From Cuniculiplasma sp052315315 (GTDB taxonomy: Archaea > Thermoplasmatota > Thermoplasmata > Thermoplasmatales > Thermoplasmataceae): a DNA stretch of 19,848 nt. The DNA is taken from NCBI GenBank assembly GCA_052315315.1, contig JBLSDE010000032.1, positions 1 to 19,848 of the forward strand, written 5' to 3'. The stretch's first letter is position 1, and the number at the start of each line of letters is the position of its first letter. Of this stretch, positions 7,421-15,582 are shown in pieces. The position numbers were made by a program, and so were the translations under genes. The notes under the pieces were generated by a model, which saw nothing but the letters and a program-made list of their open reading frames with translations, was not told the origin of the DNA and did not search any database.

Positions 7421-8499
7421 CAAACTTCCCTTATCTCTTTAGATGCTCCCCCGGAAATCAACTCAAAGCCGTCCTTCTTCACAATTACATCGTCTTCGAT
7501 TCTTACGCCAAATTTACCAGGCATGTATATTCCAGGCTCATCAGTGACAACCATATTCTCTTTCAGAGGGAAATCCAAATTAGGTGAAAGTGCAGAATGA
7601 TCATGAACATCAAGGCCGATGCCATGGCCAAGAGAGTGAATGAATGTATCCTTATATTTTGTGGAGTCTATCACATTTCTTGCCTTCAAATCAACCTCTT
7701 TCCCGTTTACATTTTCTTTTATAATTTTCATCGATTCTTGCTGTGCTCTGTAAACTATGGAATAAACCTCCGCAACTTCCGAATTGGCCTTACCGAAGGA
7801 TGCAGTTCTGGTTACATCTGAGCAATATCCATTATACAATGCCCCGTAATCTATCAACACAACATCACCCTTTTTCAATTTCCTTTCCCCTGGAGAGTAA
7901 TGGGGTTGTGAAGAGTTCTCACCAAAAGCAACAATGGTCGAGAAAGATGGCCCATCTGCACCATTTTTCATCATTTCATAAACGACAAGGGCTGCTACCT
8001 CTTTCTCTGTCATTCCCTCCTTGAGGGCATCATAAACCTTCTCTATGGATTCACTTGCAATCTTTGCAGCTTCCTTCAGATTGTTGATTTCCCTTTTATC
8101 TTTGATCTTTCTTGATTCGAGTATTGAAACTGAAACATCTACAAATTCCTTATCGGGTATTATTCTGAGAAGATTTTTATAGCTTTCTAAGGATAAAGAT
8201 GAATAATTCAGACCTACCGTATTAACATTTTGAAGAGCATTTTTCATCATCTCTTCATACTCCTTTCTGCTGTGGAATATTTGAACATCAAGTCCAGTGC
8301 TTCTGGCTGTTTCCTCTTCAAGTACAGAAGTATATATGGTGGCATTTTTAGATGTTGCCACTATAAAAGAGCCTTCGAAGAGACCACCTTTTGATTGAGT
8401 GATATATCTGAATGTCTTATCAAGAGAGTTTTCCCCTCCATTAACTATGAGTATTGCCTCGGCCTCTCTCGCAAAATTAAACAAATTTTCGTATGCCAT
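7420..8499 (-). CDS. pepQ: Xaa-Pro dipeptidase / aminopeptidase (M24)
   Basis: Metallopeptidase of the M24 pita-bread fold, 359 residues, that releases residues joined to proline. Residues 1-130 form the creatinase-like N-terminal domain; 135-359 is the catalytic domain. All five metal ligands are visible: Asp217 (LIDYG), Asp228 (CSDVTRT), His292 (HSLGHGIG), Glu321 (DEPGIY) and Glu335 (VRIEDD); His288 and His299 fit the auxiliary histidines. No signal peptide, so it is cytosolic and would complete degradation of imported peptides, consistent with the peptide-scavenging life of Thermoplasmatales. It is first in the pepQ-ggt-priL operon, with a TATA-like box about 24 bases before the ATG, suggesting a leaderless message. 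Confidence 0.93.
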   Translation of the reverse strand: MAYENLFNFAREAEAILIVNGGENSLDKTFRYITQSKGGLFEGSFIVATSKNATIYTSVLEEETARSTGLDVQIFHSRKEYEEMMKNALQNVNTVGLNYSSLSLESYKNLLRIIPDKEFVDVSVSILESRKIKDKREINNLKEAAKIASESIEKVYDALKEGMTEKEVAALVVYEMMKNGADGPSFSTIVAFGENSSQPHYSPGERKLKKGDVVLIDYGALYNGYCSDVTRTASFGKANSEVAEVYSIVYRAQQESMKIIKENVNGKEVDLKARNVIDSTKYKDTFIHSLGHGIGLDVHDHSALSPNLDFPLKENMVVTDEPGIYMPGKFGVRIEDDVIVKKDGFELISGGASKEIREV

Positions 8500-8517
8500 A
8501 ATTCATGATGTGCTGAA

Positions 8518-8528
8518 GATATATATGT
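8518..8528 (-). promoter_or_regulatory. TATA box of the pepQ-ggt-priL operon
   Basis: CATATATATCT on the minus strand is centred about 24 bases before the pepQ ATG, the spacing of a leaderless archaeal promoter. Confidence 0.5.
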
Positions 8529-8578
8529 TATATCATCCCAAAATCGATCTTATATTGGAGAAATATGGGATGAATATA
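8529..8578. repeat. Imperfect inverted repeat next to the pepQ promoter
   Basis: TATATCATCCCA (8529-8540) and TGGGATGAATATA (8566-8578) are inverted copies with one extra A in the second arm and 25 bases between them. The left arm abuts the TATA box, so it may be a paired binding site for a regulator. It could also be chance in AT-rich DNA. Confidence 0.35.
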
Positions 8579-8985
8579 TAGCAGTGGCTTATATCATTGA
8601 AATCAGCAAAATGATTTACTAAACTACTAGATGCTTATTATTCAGTGAAGGTTTTCGGAAAATTCCCATAATATTTTCGAAATTATCTATGTCCATAGAT
8701 TCTTTAGACTTCACTCTTCCTTGATCGGAATTCGTTTTATACCATATCTTGAATTGATTTTATCTTACTTTTAACCTTATTCTGTGAGTGGGCGAAACAT
8801 TTTGATGAAACTATCTGCAAGTGCCTTTGCTTAATGCCCCAATCTTACATGTCCACCCTTCACTATCTTCATTTTTTACCTGCGTCAGTTGAATTGATGA
8901 AAGAAAGTATGTTTTTCACTTTGGTAAAGAAGAATATTTGTGAATGAAACGATAATCAAATTTATGATGATGTAATGGAGTGTTA
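8579..8985. other. Gene-free stretch before the kinase gene
   Basis: About 400 bases with no credible gene in any frame. The best minus-strand frame (around 8620-8770) runs some 40 codons without a recognisable motif. At 8961-8968 TTTATGAT lies about 22-24 bases before the kinase ATG at 8986 and may be its TATA box. GGAG at 8977-8980 could serve as a Shine-Dalgarno sequence. Confidence 0.4.
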
Positions 8986-9768
8986 ATGGAGAATAAGATA
9001 GAGAGCATTGCCGGCTTTCGTGATACATATAAAATAGAGAGGTTTCTTACGAGTGGGGGAATGGGCGATATACTGGAAGGCTTTGATTCACAGGGAAGAA
9101 ATGTGGTTGTGAAGATACCAAAGAATTTCGCGCCAAACAGAGATGACCCACTTAACGATCAGGTAATTAATGAAATTGAAAATTTGAAACTTCTGATTCA
9201 TCCCAATATTGTGAGATATGTTGACAGTGGGGAGTACCAGTCAAAACCATTTCTGGTTATGGAAAAGGTGGAGGGCATAAGTCTCAAACAGTATGTTGAA
9301 GAGAAAGATTACGGATATGAGGTGGGGTTGAGCCTTTCCTCAAAAATGCTAAGTGCGCTCAAATACCTGAGAAAATACAGAATAGTCCACAGAGACCTGA
9401 GTAGCACAAATATCATTATTGAGCCAGATGGTACCCCTAAAATTATAGACTTCAGTACATCCATAAGGATGTCATCTGACACAGATATGATAAGGATAAA
9501 GGGAAGTAAGATTGGAACGGAAGGTTATTCTGCCCCTGAGCAGCTTAGGGAGGGAATATCATACATCGATTCTGATATTTATTCCCTTGGAGCCCTTGCA
9601 TTCTTTGCACTTACGTCCAGGAAACCTGAAAAGATAAAAAAGGACGTAAAAAGTATAGAGAGGTTCAGAGGGATGCCGTTGTACGAACTGATAACGAAAT
9701 GCATGGTTGAAAAAAGAGATGAAAGAGAGACTGACCTGGAAAGGATAGAGAAGATAATAAGGGCTTAA
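8986..9768 (+). CDS. Hanks-type serine/threonine protein kinase
   Basis: A soluble eukaryotic-like protein kinase of 260 residues, just the catalytic domain. Visible motifs: glycine-rich loop LTSGGMGDI (21-29), VAIK-type lysine in VVKIP (Lys43), an alpha-C glutamate near 63-65, catalytic loop HRDLSSTN (135-142, base Asp137), the metal-binding Asp155, SAPEQ (182-186, APE motif) and DIYSLG (197-202). The DFG motif reads DFS; several archaeal and bacterial kinases tolerate this change. No membrane helix, PASTA or sensor domain is present, so control must come from partners not seen here. Its targets are unknown. I chose ATG 8986 over GTG 8980 because a TATA-like box and GGAG both suit it better. 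tRNA-Arg starts 20 bases after the stop and may be co-transcribed. Confidence 0.9.
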   Translation: MENKIESIAGFRDTYKIERFLTSGGMGDILEGFDSQGRNVVVKIPKNFAPNRDDPLNDQVINEIENLKLLIHPNIVRYVDSGEYQSKPFLVMEKVEGISLKQYVEEKDYGYEVGLSLSSKMLSALKYLRKYRIVHRDLSSTNIIIEPDGTPKIIDFSTSIRMSSDTDMIRIKGSKIGTEGYSAPEQLREGISYIDSDIYSLGALAFFALTSRKPEKIKKDVKSIERFRGMPLYELITKCMVEKRDERETDLERIEKIIRA

Positions 9769-9788
9769 GAATTAAACCTTCAATAAAT

Positions 9789-9862
9789 GGGCCCGTGGGG
9801 TAGCTAGGATATCCTAATGGCCTTCGAAGCCGAAGACCCGGGTTCGAATCCCGGCGGGCCCG
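9789..9862 (+). tRNA. tRNA-Arg (anticodon TCG)
   Basis: A complete 74-base cloverleaf without encoded CCA. The acceptor stem is GGGCCCG with CGGGCCC and discriminator G; the T-arm is CCGGG-TTCGAAT-CCCGG. The D-loop has A14, G18-G19 and A21. The anticodon loop CTTCGAA follows the U33 rule and gives TCG, reading CGA codons. The anticodon stem is weak at its outer end (an A-A mismatch and a G-T pair). Confidence 0.9.
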
Positions 9863-9960
9863 CTTTATATTGGGTTTGAAATCGTTTCAAATGAGTCTCA
9901 TCATAGGTTCTTTTAGAAATTTCTGGTTATATTGCATTTTATTAAAAAGCACAAGGAATG

Positions 9961-10185
9961 ATGATTCATCGGACTTTCATGTCAGTCAAGAGAGAAATGA
10001 GAATGAAAATATATCATATTGTGAGGTATTTCCAATAAGCAGGATGAAATCTATGAGCAGACAATACTCCTTTGAGTCAAAATCAGTTATCGGATATTAA
10101 GCAGACCTATCATGTCAAAAATCGCCTTTAAAGAAGTGTGATGAGACGGAATGATGAAAAAATTCTATAAATAGTGTAAACATGG
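9961..10185. repeat. Diverged repeat, copy B (upstream of decarboxylase gene)
   Basis: Partner of the copy at 165-400. It fills most of the 347-base space between tRNA-Arg and the decarboxylase gene and runs into that gene's TATA box. An open frame from 9870 to 10100 (76 codons) crosses it but matches no family I know. Its similarity to copy A extends past its stop and across A's stops, so I do not call it a gene. The rest of this intergenic stretch shows nothing else. Confidence 0.55.
10165..10173 (+). promoter_or_regulatory. TATA box of the decarboxylase gene
   Basis: CTATAAATA would place transcription start near 10192-10196, leaving a short leader. The leader carries GGAG at 10197-10200, nine bases before the ATG at 10210. 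The box lies within repeat copy B. Confidence 0.5.
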
Positions 10186-10209
10186 TGGCACTAGAAGGAG
10201 AGTAAATGG

Positions 10210-11313
10210 ATGAGAAATTCCAGATTCAAAAAATACGGTCAGGAAATTCAAAGATTCCTGGAAAGGGAAGATTTGCTGATAATTCCAGGAAAATATGAAG
10301 CGGATCCGGAGGAGGGAGGGATATGGTATTCACATTCGTACCCAATCAAAGCCTTTGAGAAATTTCTTGGCTATTACGACAAAGACGAAAGGATAGCTTA
10401 TAACCCCTCAATATCATTCAACACCGATTTCTCATTCTGCCTTTCCGCTTGTGTATATTCGAAAAATCCTGGGCAGGATAAAGTGATTTTGGATGATGAA
10501 ACGAGTGAGACATATACTAAAAAGGCTGAATTTGCTCTTAGTAAATTCAAGAAAGATTACTCCATAAGTGGAAGTTTCGGTTTTTATATAAAAAGATACA
10601 GAAGATATGAAAAGTCAAAGGGGATGAGCGAATCTTCTGCTGTAGCTTCTGCAGTTAGTAAATCACTCATATCCTGTGCATTCAATGGAGAGGCCGATAA
10701 GGACCTGGCTCTGCAATCACGGTACGCAAGATACGTTTCCGGATCAGGAACAAGAGCGGTGTTTGACGGAATATCAATGTGGCTTTCATACCCGGGAATG
10801 AGGAAGGACGATTGCTTTGCCCTTAAAATTAAGGACAGACCGGAAGAAATCAAATACGGCATATTTCCGAAGAATAACCAGTCACCAACAGATAGTGCCC
10901 ATCTCAAAGCAATAGAATCACCATTTTACGACTCATGGGTCAACGAAAAATATAAGTTTATTCGCAAGAATATGAAGAGGTCATTCGATCTCGATGACCT
11001 GTTACAGAGGTCCACTGTTGACATGTTAAGTCTGAATTCTGTACTCCTTTCCTCTGGACTAATGATTCAGACGCCTGAAAGTTTAAGGATCCTTGAGAAG
11101 GCCATAAAGTTCAAGGAAAAACACGATGGCTTTTATTTTACAGCAGATACTGGACCATCCATTATGATTTTAACAAAAGATGAAAAACTAATAGATGAAT
11201 TCAGGGAAGGGATTGGGGACAATTTCCTTCCTGGCGGTTTCAATTTCAAACAACACCTTGATTACGTGGAGAAGTTCAAAAGGGAAGCCTCTCAGGCTCT
11301 TGCGGTTAAATGA
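10210..11313 (+). CDS. Probable mevalonate 3,5-bisphosphate decarboxylase
   Basis: GHMP-fold enzyme related to mevalonate diphosphate decarboxylase, 367 residues. In Thermoplasma the mevalonate pathway runs through mevalonate 3-phosphate and 3,5-bisphosphate, and a decarboxylase of this family then forms isopentenyl phosphate for archaeal ether lipids. Here the GHMP loop is KGMSESSAVASAVS (137-150). The catalytic Arg is kept in SGSGTR (Arg182) and the catalytic Asp in TADTGPS (Asp313). The related mevalonate 3-kinase lacks that Asp, so decarboxylation is the better call. The sequence is otherwise far from bacterial and eukaryotic decarboxylases. ATG 10210 is in frame and follows a Shine-Dalgarno sequence; the ATG four bases earlier is out of frame. 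The 3' end overlaps the convergent gene by eight bases. Confidence 0.78.
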   Translation: MRNSRFKKYGQEIQRFLEREDLLIIPGKYEADPEEGGIWYSHSYPIKAFEKFLGYYDKDERIAYNPSISFNTDFSFCLSACVYSKNPGQDKVILDDETSETYTKKAEFALSKFKKDYSISGSFGFYIKRYRRYEKSKGMSESSAVASAVSKSLISCAFNGEADKDLALQSRYARYVSGSGTRAVFDGISMWLSYPGMRKDDCFALKIKDRPEEIKYGIFPKNNQSPTDSAHLKAIESPFYDSWVNEKYKFIRKNMKRSFDLDDLLQRSTVDMLSLNSVLLSSGLMIQTPESLRILEKAIKFKEKHDGFYFTADTGPSIMILTKDEKLIDEFREGIGDNFLPGGFNFKQHLDYVEKFKREASQALAVK

Positions 11314-12232
11314 TTCTTGGAAATGTACATTCAGTTATTTTTTCATACATTTCTGCCCTTGTTATTTCAATTTCGTAACTCCCCATATCCGCTTCTTTGA
11401 GCCTTTCTATAAGATTCCTCTTGTACATTTCAGGCACAATTATCCTTGATGCAATCTTACCATCCCGTGCAGTAAGAAGATTGCTGTATATGGGTAATCT
11501 TACACCATTAAATTTCCCATATAGAAGATCAAGGAATTGAAGGTTGAAATCTCCTTCCATCAGGTTGATGTCAATTTTAGTTGCATTATTTATACCTTCT
11601 GGATTTCCATAGAACACCACCCTCCTGATACTGGAGGTACAAACCCCCTTAATTTCAGCATTATAATTTCCCCTGATTCCTGTATATTCACTGTTGTTCA
11701 AGAGAAATTCGAATACGTAGGGCCTGTATGACTTTATGAACCATTCTATGTTATTTCTTTTGTCCCGGTAAGAATCCATTTTTTCTATAATCAGTTGGCG
11801 GGGTCTTTTTTCTGAAATGAGAAGTTGGGATAGTTGTGTTGTAACGGAATGATGAAACCTAAAATGAAAAAAATGAACACCATCTAAAATATAGGAAATG
11901 TCAGGAACTACTGAGGGGATTTGTAGAATATCTGCAAGAAAATTGTACTCCGGGTAATTCGCACTGGATGCGTATAAAGTGTATATGCCTTCTTCATATC
12001 TTGCACCGTAGGTTTTAAGAAATATTTCCAGGTCCCTTTCGGTGGTATCCCTGAAGAAATAGTATAGCATCCCTATATCCTTGTCTCTCTTAACCATAAT
12101 TGATGGAATGTTCATAGAGTATCTTTTGCTGAAAGTTTCAATTGGAAAACCGCTAAAATTGGAAAGTATCAATTCCCTGTCCAGGCCATCCTCAGGTTTG
12201 ATCTCTTTATAAATATCATCAGACGGCATCAT
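11306..12232 (-). CDS. Conserved-looking protein of unknown function
   Basis: I do not recognise this 308-residue protein. It has no membrane segment or signal peptide, so it is probably cytosolic. It is rich in aromatic and charged residues, with a striking FFHFRFHH at about 121-128. The middle part is charged and helical (around 139-165), and the C-terminal part from about 200 looks alpha/beta. Codon use resembles its neighbours and there are no internal stops, so it looks like a working gene. It lies 35 bases after hom on the same strand but has its own TATA box at leaderless distance, so it need not belong to the gyrase operon. Its 3' end overlaps that of the decarboxylase gene by eight bases. 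The protein begins with two ATG codons. Confidence 0.75.
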   Translation of the reverse strand: MMPSDDIYKEIKPEDGLDRELILSNFSGFPIETFSKRYSMNIPSIMVKRDKDIGMLYYFFRDTTERDLEIFLKTYGARYEEGIYTLYASSANYPEYNFLADILQIPSVVPDISYILDGVHFFHFRFHHSVTTQLSQLLISEKRPRQLIIEKMDSYRDKRNNIEWFIKSYRPYVFEFLLNNSEYTGIRGNYNAEIKGVCTSSIRRVVFYGNPEGINNATKIDINLMEGDFNLQFLDLLYGKFNGVRLPIYSNLLTARDGKIASRIIVPEMYKRNLIERLKEADMGSYEIEITRAEMYEKITECTFPRII

Positions 12233-12252
12233 AATATTGCATGATACTTCTC

Positions 12253-12260
12253 TATATAAA
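12253..12260 (-). promoter_or_regulatory. TATA box of the unknown gene
   Basis: TTTATATA on the minus strand is centred 24 bases before the ATG at 12232. It lies inside the 35-base hom-unknown gap, which points to an independent leaderless transcript. Confidence 0.55.
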
Positions 12261-12267
12261 CATTGGA

Positions 12268-13179
12268 TTATATCTCGAGAATATCATTAAGAACCGCTGA
12301 TGCTGTTTCTACCGGCCCATCAAACTCTTCATGGATGCTTATTCCTGCTCTACCCTGAAATTTAAAATCGGCAGCCATTGCTGTTCCCCCCATGGAGAGA
12401 AAAGGATCCTTTGAATCCAGCATTTCAAGTCCAGATCTTAGGGAAAAACCATTTGTGGAATCAATTGTAACCAGAAGCATTCTTTTGAGAGTATTTTGGG
12501 GGTCAAAACCACCATAGGATATATCCTTAAGACGTAAATTCTTTCCAAAGAGTGAATTTGCAAGGATAATTGCTTTTCTTGCTGAGTCCTTCCCAGAGAG
12601 GTCGTCATCCATATTCTCCTCTGCAATTCCCAGTTTTCTTGCTTCACTGGTCACTTGTTCCATAGAAAGACCGGAATTTATCCCTTTGATTATGTAATTA
12701 CTTGTAAGATTTACTATTCCTCGAAAATGGGTAATTTTGAAATAACTGGCTGAATGCCTTATTGTTGTAAAGAGAGGAAGTCCTCCAGCGACAGTAGCTT
12801 CATAAAGAATATTTCTTTCAGAATTTTCCTTGCTTTTCATTATTTCCTGCCAGTAGTTTGATAGGCCTGATTTGTTCGCAGTTACAACATTCTTTCCATT
12901 TTCAAACTGTTCCCTGTAAGTTTCCATCTCCATTTTGCCATCTGGAGTTGCAGATCTGAGATCAACATAAATTTCGTATTCAACATCAATATCTTTCTTT
13001 GGAAATGAATGAGGGTTCTTAAGAAAATCTTCTTGGTCCTTTAAGGTGAGGTTTTCTGATTGTATCAAGCCTCTCCTATTTTCTATTCCAACTATCTTGA
13101 GATTGGGATGATACTTATTGATCAGATCAATCAGGTTCCTTCCTACATTACCAGTCCCGGCAATGAATATTTTTTTCAT
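12268..13179 (-). CDS. hom: Homoserine dehydrogenase
   Basis: NAD(P)-dependent reduction of aspartate semialdehyde to homoserine, the branch step to threonine and methionine. The 303-residue protein is the short monofunctional form without aspartokinase or ACT domain. Rossmann motif GTGNVG is at 8-13, VVTANK at 98-103 (Lys103) and EATVAGGLP at 127-135. The catalytic pair is in DLSGKDSARK (Asp198, Lys202), and the ending ETASAVLND is typical. Without an ACT domain, allosteric inhibition by threonine is unlikely. Its ATG overlaps the gyrA stop by four bases, so it is translated in series with gyrase, a pairing with no obvious metabolic reason. Confidence 0.93.
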   Translation of the reverse strand: MKKIFIAGTGNVGRNLIDLINKYHPNLKIVGIENRRGLIQSENLTLKDQEDFLKNPHSFPKKDIDVEYEIYVDLRSATPDGKMEMETYREQFENGKNVVTANKSGLSNYWQEIMKSKENSERNILYEATVAGGLPLFTTIRHSASYFKITHFRGIVNLTSNYIIKGINSGLSMEQVTSEARKLGIAEENMDDDLSGKDSARKAIILANSLFGKNLRLKDISYGGFDPQNTLKRMLLVTIDSTNGFSLRSGLEMLDSKDPFLSMGGTAMAADFKFQGRAGISIHEEFDGPVETASAVLNDILEI

Positions 13180-15572
13180 CTATCATCCCCTGAAGTGACC
13201 TTCCCTGCTGAAATGACTTCATCGCCATCATCCACATCTATCAACTTTACACCCTGAGAGTTCCTTCCAAGTTCCCTCACCGTATCAACCTCTATCCTTA
13301 TTGTCTGTTCGTTTTTGGTCATTATGATTACTCCGTCGCCGTCAGAAACAGGTAGTGCGGCAACAACCTTGCCTGTCCTTTCCGTGATTTTCATGATCTT
13401 GACGCCTGATGATCCTCTGTGATGGATTGGGAAATCTGCCTCTGGAGTCCTTTTTCCAATCCCACGGACCGATACGGTGAGAATATCCTGCCCTTCCTGG
13501 ACCGGGAATGCTTTCAAAATATATTCTTTATCCCCTATCTTCATGGATTTTACACCCCTTGATGCTCTTCCCGTGGGTCTCATCTCTTCAGATTTGAACC
13601 TTGCAGCCTTGCCTGAGTCTGAAACTACAATAATATCCCTCTCTCCATCAATGAAAAACACCGAGGACAGTTCATCATCTTCATCAAGGCTTATTGCCCT
13701 TATTCCGTTTGCTCTCACATTCTGAAACTCTGAGAATGGAGTCTTCTTAATGAATCCTCTCTTAGTGGCAAGTATGAGAAAACCTGATGAGTCCTCATTT
13801 CCCTTCATCATATCCGTAATCTTTTCGCCTTCTCCTAATTTCAAAATAGCGGAACCTATCACACCAACCCCTTTCCTGCTCTTGCTCTCTATTCCATATG
13901 CCTTCATTGAGTACATTTTTCCAGTGTTTGTAAAGAAGAAAACAGGATCGTGTGAACTGCAGTTTACAATGGTTTTAACCTGATCCTCACTTCTTACCGA
14001 TGTCTGAACACCTTTTCCACCCCTCTTTTGCGATCTGTATTCGTCAAGGGTGACTCTTTTCAGAAAACCTTTCTCGGTGAGAATTATTACACTTTCTTCT
14101 CTTGGAATGGCATCCTCATCCCTTATGTTTTCAAGTTCCCCAAATTCAACCTTTGTTCTTCTTGCGTCACCATATTTTCTCATTATCTCTTTTACTTCGC
14201 CAATTAAAATTTCCTTCCTTTTGTCCTCAGAATCGATTATTTCACCAAGGCGTTTAATCTCCTTCCTGGTCTCATCAAGTTCCTTCTCTATCTTTCCCAC
14301 TTCAAGGGTTGTTAACCTCTGTAACCTTGTGTCCAGTACAGCTTCAGCCTGCTTCTCGCTTAAAGTAAACTTTTCAATGAGCTGCATCTTTGCTTCGTTT
14401 CCATCCTTACTCCTTCTAATTGTTTCTATAACCTGATCTATATTTGAAAGGGCAATATGAAGACCCTCCAGAATGTGCTCTCTCTCCTTCAGCTTCTCTG
14501 AATCGAATATACTTCTCTTAAGGATTATATTGAGCCTGTGTCTGATATAACTTGTGATCAGTTCCTTAAGATTCATCTGCTTTGGTTGGTTGTCTTCCAG
14601 TACTAAATTTATGATGCCTATGCTCTGCTCAAGTTCTGTATGCATATAAAGCCTGTTTACGATGAGACTTTTCATCTCCTCATCCTTTATCTTGATAACA
14701 ATTCTCATACCTTCTCTGTTGCTCTCATCCTTAATATCCGAGATACCATCAATTATCTCACTATTGATCTTCTTAACAAGGTTTTCAAGAAAATTTGACT
14801 TGTTGACCCCGTAGGGAAGGCTCGTAATTATGATTCTCTTCTTCTCATCAAGGGATACTTCACCCCTGCATTTCACCTTTCCTCTTCCTGTCTCATAGGC
14901 GGATATGAGATCATTATCAAACCATATTATCCCACCACCCGGGAAATCTGGGCCTTTTACAATTTTCAAAATCTGAGGAATAGTTATTTCAGGATTCTTT
15001 ACAGTCTCAATTATTGACTCGCCAATTTCATTGAGATTGTGCGAAAGCATATTGGTGGCCATTCCAACTGCTATTCCTGATCCACCATTTATGAGAAGAT
15101 TCGGAATACTTGAAGGAAGATACACAGGTTCCTGGAGTGTTCCGTCAAAATTCATCATAAATGGGACTGTATTTTTATCTATATCAATCAGCATGGATTC
15201 AGAGATAGAATTCATCCTGGCTTCTGTATACCTCATTGCCGCAGGGGCATCTCCGTCAATTGAACCAAAGTTCCCCTGCCCATCTATCAATGGGTATCTG
15301 AGAGAGAATTCCTGTGCCATTCTTGCCATTGCATCATAGATAGCACTATCACCGTGAGGGTGATACTTACCCATAGCCTCTCCTACTATCCTCGCCGATT
15401 TTTTATAGGGCTTATCCCTTGTAAATCCATTCTCGTACATTGAATAGAGAATTCTCCTCTGAACGGGTTTAAGGCCATCCCTCACATCAGGTATGGCTCT
15501 GCTTACAATAACGCTCATGGCGTATTCCAAATAGGATTTCTTAATTTCATTTTCAATTGGTCTCGATTCCAT
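13176..15572 (-). CDS. gyrA: DNA gyrase subunit A
   Basis: Breakage-reunion subunit of type IIA topoisomerase, 798 residues. The N-terminal catalytic domain holds the DNA-linking Tyr115 in AAMRYTEARM. The quinolone pocket KYHPHGDSAIYDAM keeps Ser76 and Asp80, the residues that match the quinolone-sensitive bacterial enzyme. A coiled coil spans about 355-470. The C-terminal beta-pinwheel has a GyrA box QKRGGKG (515-521, one conservative change from QRRGGKG), the mark of a true gyrase that wraps DNA and introduces negative supercoils rather than a topoisomerase IV. Archaeal gyrases of this type derive from bacteria by transfer. It starts 10 bases after gyrB, with GGTGA in front of the ATG, and its stop overlaps hom. 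Confidence 0.97.
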   Translation of the reverse strand: MESRPIENEIKKSYLEYAMSVIVSRAIPDVRDGLKPVQRRILYSMYENGFTRDKPYKKSARIVGEAMGKYHPHGDSAIYDAMARMAQEFSLRYPLIDGQGNFGSIDGDAPAAMRYTEARMNSISESMLIDIDKNTVPFMMNFDGTLQEPVYLPSSIPNLLINGGSGIAVGMATNMLSHNLNEIGESIIETVKNPEITIPQILKIVKGPDFPGGGIIWFDNDLISAYETGRGKVKCRGEVSLDEKKRIIITSLPYGVNKSNFLENLVKKINSEIIDGISDIKDESNREGMRIVIKIKDEEMKSLIVNRLYMHTELEQSIGIINLVLEDNQPKQMNLKELITSYIRHRLNIILKRSIFDSEKLKEREHILEGLHIALSNIDQVIETIRRSKDGNEAKMQLIEKFTLSEKQAEAVLDTRLQRLTTLEVGKIEKELDETRKEIKRLGEIIDSEDKRKEILIGEVKEIMRKYGDARRTKVEFGELENIRDEDAIPREESVIILTEKGFLKRVTLDEYRSQKRGGKGVQTSVRSEDQVKTIVNCSSHDPVFFFTNTGKMYSMKAYGIESKSRKGVGVIGSAILKLGEGEKITDMMKGNEDSSGFLILATKRGFIKKTPFSEFQNVRANGIRAISLDEDDELSSVFFIDGERDIIVVSDSGKAARFKSEEMRPTGRASRGVKSMKIGDKEYILKAFPVQEGQDILTVSVRGIGKRTPEADFPIHHRGSSGVKIMKITERTGKVVAALPVSDGDGVIIMTKNEQTIRIEVDTVRELGRNSQGVKLIDVDDGDEVISAGKVTSGDDR

Positions 15573-15582
15573 TAGATTTCAC

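Noticed and set aside
8880..8985. Third copy of the repeat upstream of the kinase
   Set aside because: Only short AT-rich matches near the TATA region; not convincing beyond composition.
9789..9862. Reading the tRNA as tRNA-Glu (TTC)
   Set aside because: That register puts C instead of U at position 33 and spoils the D-arm and variable loop; the TCG register fits A14, G18-G19, A21 and U33.
9870..10100. 76-codon plus-strand open frame as a gene
   Set aside because: No recognisable motif; the similarity to the copy at 165-400 continues past its stop and across that copy's stops, so it is better described as part of a repeat.
10210..11313. Mevalonate 3-kinase
   Set aside because: That relative lacks the catalytic Asp of the decarboxylases; here TADTGPS retains it.
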